A DNA stretch of 64,000 nt from Dacryopinax spathularia. Its lineage: Eukaryota; Basidiomycota; Dacrymycetes; Dacrymycetales; Dacrymycetaceae. A program made the position numbers and the translations under genes. Below, piece after piece: positions 58,102-64,000 of the stretch (positions are counted from its first letter, which is position 1; each line of letters starts with the position of its first letter). The notes under the pieces were generated by a model. It did not search any database. It worked only from the letters and a program-made list of their open reading frames with translations, and was not told where the DNA came from. Location: positions 1,736,001 through 1,800,000 of the forward strand of contig JBBPFI010000005.1 in assembly GCA_037974965.1 (NCBI GenBank), in the 5' to 3' direction.

Positions 58102-60016
58102 CTAGTGCTGCGACCAGTCGATCGATTTGAGGTCGATCCCTTCTTGGACCATCTCCCAGAGCGGGCTACACGCATCGTGTCAGTCTCATTCTCATGTCAC
58201 ACCAAGAACTCGACCAGGCAAGGGGAAGGGAAGCAGGACGCAGGACGTACCTCATATCCCTCAGCTTATTGACGACGCCCACGATCCTCCTAACGACAAA
58301 ATCGATCTCCTCCTCCGTCGTGAACCTTCCAATCCCGAACCGTAAGCTCGAATGGGCCATATCGTCCTCGGCGCCCAGGGCACGCAGCACATAGCTCGGC
58401 TCGAGACTCGCGCTCGTGCATGCCGAGCCGGACGAGAGCGCGACGTCCTTCAGGGCCATGAGGAGGGATTCGCCCTCTACGTACGAGAAGGAGAGGTTGA
58501 CGCAGCCTGGGTAGCCGGAGGGGTCGCCGTTTCGCACGATGTGGGTCACTTGGGAGGTGATGCCATCTATGAGACGGTTGGAGAGGGCCGTGATGCGGGC
58601 GTGGTCCGCCTAGACCAGAGAAAGTCAGTAACAAGCCCTACTCTAGTAGCCAGGCTTTGACTTGATTTGCAAGCTGAGTAAATAGGTGGGGGAGAAAGGA
58701 GAGCAGGTGTCAGTACCCCTGCACGGAACGTCCCTGCGCAGCCGGCTGGAAAAAGCCGTAGCTCAAGCCGCTGCACTCGTCGGCCCGCATATATGCGCCG
58801 CGTGCGATCTCATCCCCCTCCTGCCCTCCCTCCTCCCTCCCCCGAGAACAAACCCAAACCAAAGAGTAAAAAGTACTCACAGCCATCTCGCGCTTCGCAA
58901 GCCTGCACGCCTCTCCCAGCCCAACAACAAGCGGCGCCGGCAGCGTCCCGCTCCTCAGACCCCTCTCCTGGCCTCCACCAGACAAGATCGGCTCCAGCCT
59001 GACCCTCGGCCTCCTGCGCACATACGCCGCGCCGACCCCCTTCGGCCCATAAATCTTATGTCCGGAAATACTGACCAAATCCAGCTTGGCCTCATTCACG
59101 TCGATCGGGATCTTGCCCACTGCCTGGGCGCAGTCCGAGTGGAAGTAGACCCCCCGGTGGGACTTGACAATCTCCCCGATTTCTTTGAGCGGCTGGATGA
59201 CGCCCGTTTCGTTGTTCACGGCCATTATGCTGACTAGCGAGGTGGTGGGGCGAATAGCTTGCTCCAGGTCGGAGAGACGGATGATCCCGTTTTGTTGGAC
59301 GGGCAGGTAGGTCACTTCGAAGCCCTCTTCTTGCAGCTTGCGGCACGAGTCGAGGACGCATTTGTGTTCCTGCAGAGCATAATTATGTCAGCTTCTGTCT
59401 TATCCAAAGCAAGATGAAGCTGATGAGGGCAAGGAAAACTCACCGTCTGCGTGGTGATAATATGGTTCCTCTTATCCTTATGAAACCTCGCCACGCCCTT
59501 AATAATCATATTATTGCTCTCCGTCGCCCCGCTCGTAAAAACGATATCCTTATCCTCCGCCCCGATCAAATCGGCAACCTGTTTTCTCGCGCGTTCGACG
59601 GCGGCCTCCGCCTCCCAGCCATAGGCATGCGTGCGGCTGTGAGGGTTACCGTACTGATCCGTGTAGTAGGGGAGCATCGCGTCGAGCACCCTCGGATCCA
59701 TGGGTGAGGTCGCTTGCACATCGAGGTAAATCGGGCGGAGAGTCGATTCTTCCCGTCGGGGGACTTCGAGTTTGAACCCCAGCATCTCGCCGGACGGCTG
59801 GAAAGAGCCGTGCGATTCCGGTGTGCCGTCGAGTGCTTGACTGGAGGAGGAGGAGGAGGAGTTGGGTGCACCGGGAGGAGGCGCCTGGCGGACGTCTTGC
59901 ACGCTGGCGTGCTCTGGTGGGGTTGGGTGGACGAACGTGCGGATCGACCCGAGTGCGCGGGAGGTCGAAGGCGTCAGAGCGCGCCGTGAAGCGCTGGCGA
60001 GCTGACGGGTGAGCAT
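58102..60016 (-). CDS. NFS1: Cysteine desulfurase, mitochondrial
   Basis: A PLP enzyme that takes sulfur from cysteine for Fe-S cluster assembly on Isu1 and for tRNA thiolation. The ATG at 60016 gives a targeting peptide ([20 protein letters not shown]). After a disordered spacer, the catalytic body begins [20 protein letters not shown]. Marks are [95 protein letters not shown] (PLP Lys), [20 protein letters not shown], and the catalytic loop [20 protein letters not shown] with the active Cys. It ends [12 protein letters not shown] at 58102. One intron (58610-58880) is 271 nt, the longest seen here, and carries GCCCGCATATATGCGCC; others are short. Confidence 0.97.
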
Positions 60017-60894
60017 AGTGTCGTCGAGGCGAGTACAGTAGACAAAAGGAGGATGTCGAGGACTGTAGTGGTGAGAAGGTGAGAGGAGTGATGTGATGAG
60101 GTGATGTCGTCGTAAAGAGAGTAGTAGCGAGACCTCTGTCGATCGCTAGCCCGTCGAAAGTTGGGAGAGTTGATCAGGTAAGCAGTTTGCGAGTCACAAC
60201 TGTCCCAGATCCTCTTTCAGACCGTATCGCCTCACACTATAGCCGTGGTTGTACGTAGCAGAGATAGCGGCAGCAACCTCTTCCCACACCCAGCAAACAG
60301 TCTGAAGTATATGCGAGAGAGCGTGGAAAGAGTCAAACGCCGCGGACCACACAGCAGAGAGAGTCGAGTCCGATCGCGAGATGAGAAGGGAAGCGAAAGG
60401 AAGGACTGATGAGCTGACCTCAGCACCATTTGCCTCCGTTTGGGTGCAGCGTAGGCGCGCATGTGAATCGGCCTCAGTTTTGCTGGAGCTGAGAAGGAAG
60501 CAAGGGCCGGTTAGGGCCGATTGAGCCCGCTTTTGTTGCTTTCTTTGGAAGGAGGCGCGGAGTTGTTCAGGCCGTTCCGGAGCCGGGGGCGTAGGTGGCC
60601 TGCCGGCTTTGTTGCTCGTTCCTTTGCTCGATCGATCACGTTTTCCAGGAATTAATGTTGGGTTGAGCGTGCCGCGGAGAGTCGTGGCTGCCTACGGCTT
60701 GGGGAATGGATTGGACATCTTATCAGATGCTGTGTTCCGTAGGATGGAGGAACTGCAGAGGGACTGAGTTTCTGGTTGGAGCTCATTACAGCCAGCACCC
60801 AACCTTCGGCAGCCTATACATTCATTCCCTAATACATACCGTCATGCACACGCGTACACATACTACTCTCGCATACTGTACGGTCCACGCTCTT
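60017..60894. other. Intergenic: NFS1 promoter and 3' side of the serine hydrolase
   Basis: No supported gene. Some purine-rich stretches near 60340-60400. Confidence 0.5.
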
Positions 60895-62935
60895 CTAGTT
60901 GGTCATCCGCTCAAACCATATCGTCCTCTCATCATCCCCCTCCTGCTTAATCTGCGGGACATACAGCGTCCCCTCCAACCACTCCATCCCCTTCACCTTC
61001 CCCCCCTCCCCCTCTCCCTCTCCGTCTAACACAAACCTCGCCTCCCAAGGCCCATTCTGCAACCTCACAAACGGACTCTTATCCGCTCCCCACCCCTCAG
61101 GATAAAGCGTCTCCCCCGTCACATGCCATTTCTCCCCCTCTCGATGGCGAAAGCGGAGATGGTCACACCAGACCTTGTTGAATTTCGCATAGAGCTGTGG
61201 GGTGGTGTGTGCTTCTTCGGGGAATGGGGCGGAGGGGGAGGAGTTGACCGTGGCGAAAGCGGCTATGACCGCGTCGCCCTTATTGGACGGGGAGGACCCA
61301 GGGCCGTGCAGCGTAAACGAGCCATAGGCGGGGTTCTTGTACGTCCCGCAATACTTGCTTAGCTCGAGCTTGGGCGGTGTCGCATCAGCCAACCGGGGAG
61401 TAAGCTTTTCCTTCTGCGCGGTCTCTTGCTTTTTGAGGAGCTCGAGGTAGCGCGCGCTCCAGTCGATTTCTTTCAGGCCGAGGAGTCGCTCGGTGATCCT
61501 GTGCACGATCGCGCGCAGGGCGAGTTGCCGGTTGCCCGTGTTGGAGAGGAGGCAGAAGCCCATGTTGTCATTAGGGAGGAAGAAGGTGTATGCGGAGATA
61601 CCGAATGTCCTGCGCGCTTGTCAGTTCCACCTTCCTAGTAACTCTGGCAGGTGTTCATAGGCAACGTACCCGCCAGTATGGCAGACCATCTGTACTACCG
61701 TCAGCATGCGGAGTTTGTTTGGATCGGAAGGGAAGACGCACCTCGTGCCCTTGCAGACTGTATCTCCACCAACCACCGCTGTACGTCATGGGCGACACCT
61801 CTGGAAACAGAGCGCCATTCACCTCGCTCACGAACTTGCCCGTCGTGGTATAGCTAAACAAGTCCTCCGCGAAGAGCGACGTGTCTCCGCTCGGCTCGAC
61901 GCCGTGCGCAAGGAGGGTCTTGATCCATTTCGACTGCACCAATCCCTTCAGTTCCCATGCCGCCTGGAAGGAAGTACAGTAGGAGAGACGGTAGAGCGCA
62001 CCATATCCTTCACATTGCTCAAGATTCCTCCAGCGCCCATGATCAGGTCAACAGTAGCGTTGTCAGGCACGAAATGCGGCTCGGCACGCTTGATATCTTT
62101 GTTCGGCCCGGCGAAGGTGAAGTGCTGCGAGAAGTTCTGGGTTGCGCGGGCGGCTTCGACGTCGAATGTCGTGCTTGTCATCCCGACTGGGTCGAATATC
62201 CGAGTTTTGAGGAACTCGGCGTAGGGCATGCCGGATAGGTCGGTGACGAGGGTTTGGAGGGCCATGTACATCTACCAGCGTGGCCATGTCAGGATGACGA
62301 TCTCCATGGAGATGATGAGGGGGGAAGACGTACAAGGTTATTATACTGCCATTCTTCTCTCAGCCCGCGATTCGGCTTCAAGTGCCTCAACCGCGCCAAC
62401 ACATCCTCAGCGGTCTCCCCCGGCTCGTACATAAGGTCATGGCTCGCCAATCCAGTCATATGCGCCGCCAAGTCAATAGGCGTTGCACTCTCGCTCGCCG
62501 CCGGGTCGAAGAGCTTCCATTTCTCAGGAAGGAGCTTGATCATCGGTGTGTTCCAGGAGAACGTCTTTAGCCCGGAAGGGAGGGGCTTGAGCGTAGGGGT
62601 GGGCGAGCGGCCAGTCTTGTAGTCCTGGATGAGCTGGGAGATGGCGAAGCAGCAGAACGCCTTGGAGCACGAGGCAATGCCGAAGTAGGTCTACGACCAT
62701 TCGCTCGTCAATCACGGGGTTCGGATGGGTGTTGATCGGGAAGAGTACGCACGTCTAGGTCTACAGGTCTGTCCTCGTCGTCTCTATACCCAAACGCGCC
62801 GTACTCCGTCTGCCCATCGGGGAGGACAGCACACATCTGCAGCCCGACGATCTTCCATTCCTTCATAAGCTCCTGGATGAACGTCTCCGTCTCCGGCGTG
62901 AGCGCCTTCTTCTCGGTGGTGGTGGTGGTGGCCAT
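60895..62935 (-). CDS. Class-C beta-lactamase-like serine hydrolase
   Basis: A serine hydrolase of the beta-lactamase/transpeptidase-like fold (as in LACTB and fungal polyketide esterases). ATG at 62935 (MATTTTTEKKALTPETETFI). The SxxK nucleophile motif is in TYFGIASCSKAFCCFAISQL. The YxN motif is YNN in EEWQYNNL. The third motif, usually KTG, is HTGG in MVCHTGGTFGISAYTFF. Between them lie VGMTSTTFDVEAARATQNFS, DLIMGAGGILSNVKDM and PMTYSGGWWRYSLQGHE. The C-terminal part is a separate lipocalin-like beta domain (LELSKYCGTYKNPAYGSFTL, HLRFRHREGEKWHVTG). Five or more short introns. No signal peptide; substrate unknown. Confidence 0.9.
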
Positions 62936-63276
62936 CCTTGTCTACGTGCTGGGCGTTTCGTGTATGGGAGCGCGCTGATGGTCGATGTACCCGACCCGAG
63001 CAGATATATATGGACAGCCAGAGCGCTACAAGTACAGGAAATACAGCGGACCCATGGCTGCCACGCACGTACGTTACGGTACGGTAGTTGTGGGGCTGGC
63101 GGACGATCGCCGATAACGGACGCGCGTAGTTCATCCACGCAATCGCGGGGATAAACCCTTGCTAAATCGGGGATCATCCCTATCATCTATAATCGCCGAC
63201 ATTAATTGTGACTCTTGATGTCCATTCAACCCCGGAATACATCATCGATGCACAGATAAATAGGCGAGAACTTAGT
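62936..63276. other. Intergenic: promoter of the serine hydrolase
   Basis: CAGATATATATGG at 63000-63012 is TATA-like on either strand. No gene seen. Confidence 0.4.
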
Positions 63277-64000
63277 CATCAAGAAGAAGCTAGTGTGGGG
63301 TCGTATTCCGCAAAGGCGGCCTTGAACGCTTCGGCCGCTTCGCGTTCTTCGTCCTCTCCCTCCGGGCACGCTCGCCAGTCAATGCGACTTTCCAGCCCGA
63401 GCAGTTTACCCAGTACCATCCTTTCCATGAATGTTAGTAAACACACCGAATGGGAAAGGAGGTGAAGGCCACGTACCGCGGGAACTGGAGATTGAACGGC
63501 GGCCCCGGACGGATGTTGTGCACCAACACTTTCCCCCCAGGCAGCTCAACCCGGAGATAGTTCCCTTCCCTCTCCCGACCCGTATCGCCCGGCTGCTCCT
63601 CCTCCCAGTCCACCCCACCAGCCTCACCTTCTCGTCTAAAGGCTTCCTCAACCTTCCCGCTATCGACCAACTGTTGCGGAACCGCGCAGATCTGCATATG
63701 CGCATGTCCACCTCGGCCCGAAAGACGGGCAATCTCCCATGATACGGCTGCGCAGCCGTGTACGCGGAAGAGAGCTCGTAGAGCCGATTTGTAGGACTCG
63801 ATCTCGGCTGCGATGGGTAGGGAGAGTTCGGGTGGAAGGGACAGCAGAGTTGGATGATGGGTTATCGGGATTATGAGGAGGTGGCCGCCGCCTGGTACGT
63901 GGGTCGGCGACTCGGACTTGAGTGGTAGCAGGGAGCCTTTTGGTAGAGTCAGGTACGTCTCCGACCCAATCGAGGTGATCAGGTATTTTCTGTCCTTGCA
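63277..64000 (-). CDS. CWF19L1/Drn1-type CwfJ protein, C-terminal part (partial)
   Basis: The C-terminal ~220 residues of a protein cut by the right edge; the N-terminal half is outside. CwfJ domain 1 is a HIT-like fold: KYLITSIGSETYLTLPKGSL, PGGGHLLIIPITHHPTLLSL, and the histidine triad variant GGHAHMQICAVPQ. CwfJ domain 2 has NYLRVELPGGKVLVHNIRPG, PPFNLQFPR spliced over one intron (CTAAC branch) to MVLGKLLGLESRIDWRAC, and ends AFAEYDPTLASS at 63277. The yeast homologue Drn1 binds lariat-debranching enzyme Dbr1 and acts late in splicing. Assignment to CWF19L1/Drn1 rather than CWF19/CWF19L2 rests on the compact end and is probable. Confidence 0.85.

Noticed and set aside
58088-58145. TGGCCTAGTGC ... 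GAGGTCGATCCC, like tRNA A and B boxes
   Set aside because: The DNA codes for the conserved C terminus of NFS1 ([12 protein letters not shown]) on the other strand, and no cloverleaf forms.

Overview
The window is nuclear DNA of a filamentous or dimorphic basidiomycete fungus, probably Agaricomycotina; I cannot place it more finely. The evidence is about 45-65 nt spliceosomal introns with GTRNGY donors and CTRAY branch sites splitting most genes, a gene about every 2.5 kb on either strand, and fungal forms of lumazine synthase, NFS1, RFA1, STE23 and maltose-type permease. I see no operons, prokaryotic signals, convincing tRNA genes, CRISPR arrays, or retroelement or virus-like fossils. It is mostly ordinary housekeeping DNA.

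Left part (1-23.8 kb): the N-terminal part of a Q-rich, probably YTH-type RNA-binding protein (-); a large Na,K-ATPase-like P-type ATPase (-); lumazine synthase RIB4 (+); HSP90 with a heat-shock element (+); phosphoserine aminotransferase (+) convergent with tRNA methyltransferase TRM9 (-); a secreted GDSL esterase (-); an intergenic region with a 117-bp tandem repeat; AP-2 mu (+); a secreted type-B carboxylesterase (+).

Middle (24-49.6 kb): two tandem LamG-like paralogues (+); an insulysin-type M16 protease STE23 (-); replication protein A large subunit RFA1 (-); a Cys-rich unknown protein (-); a PLP aminotransferase made of 15 exons including predicted exons of 3, 11, 18 and 24 nt (+); NECAP (-) divergent from CSN8 (+); a cupin protein (-); mitochondrial 3-hydroxyisobutyryl-CoA hydrolase (-) divergent from tubulin chaperone TBCE (+); an integral membrane protein ending in two AT-hooks (+).

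Right part (49.8-64 kb): a maltose-type MFS permease (-) whose 5' region holds a cluster of CreA/Mig1-like sites; two small TPR-like proteins (-); the Nopp140/SRP40 homologue (+); cysteine desulfurase NFS1 (-); a class-C beta-lactamase-like serine hydrolase (-); the C-terminal part of a CWF19L1/Drn1-type protein (-), cut by the window end.

No coherent pathway cluster is apparent. Functional links are incidental: AP-2 mu and NECAP both serve clathrin endocytosis, and HIBCH and NFS1 are mitochondrial. The observations I consider most worth checking are the microexons, the AT-hook membrane protein, the IDE with both a mitochondrial-like N terminus and a peroxisomal SKL tail, the HSP90 tail MEDID in place of MEEVD, the altered cation-site residues of the P-type ATPase, and the 117-bp repeat.
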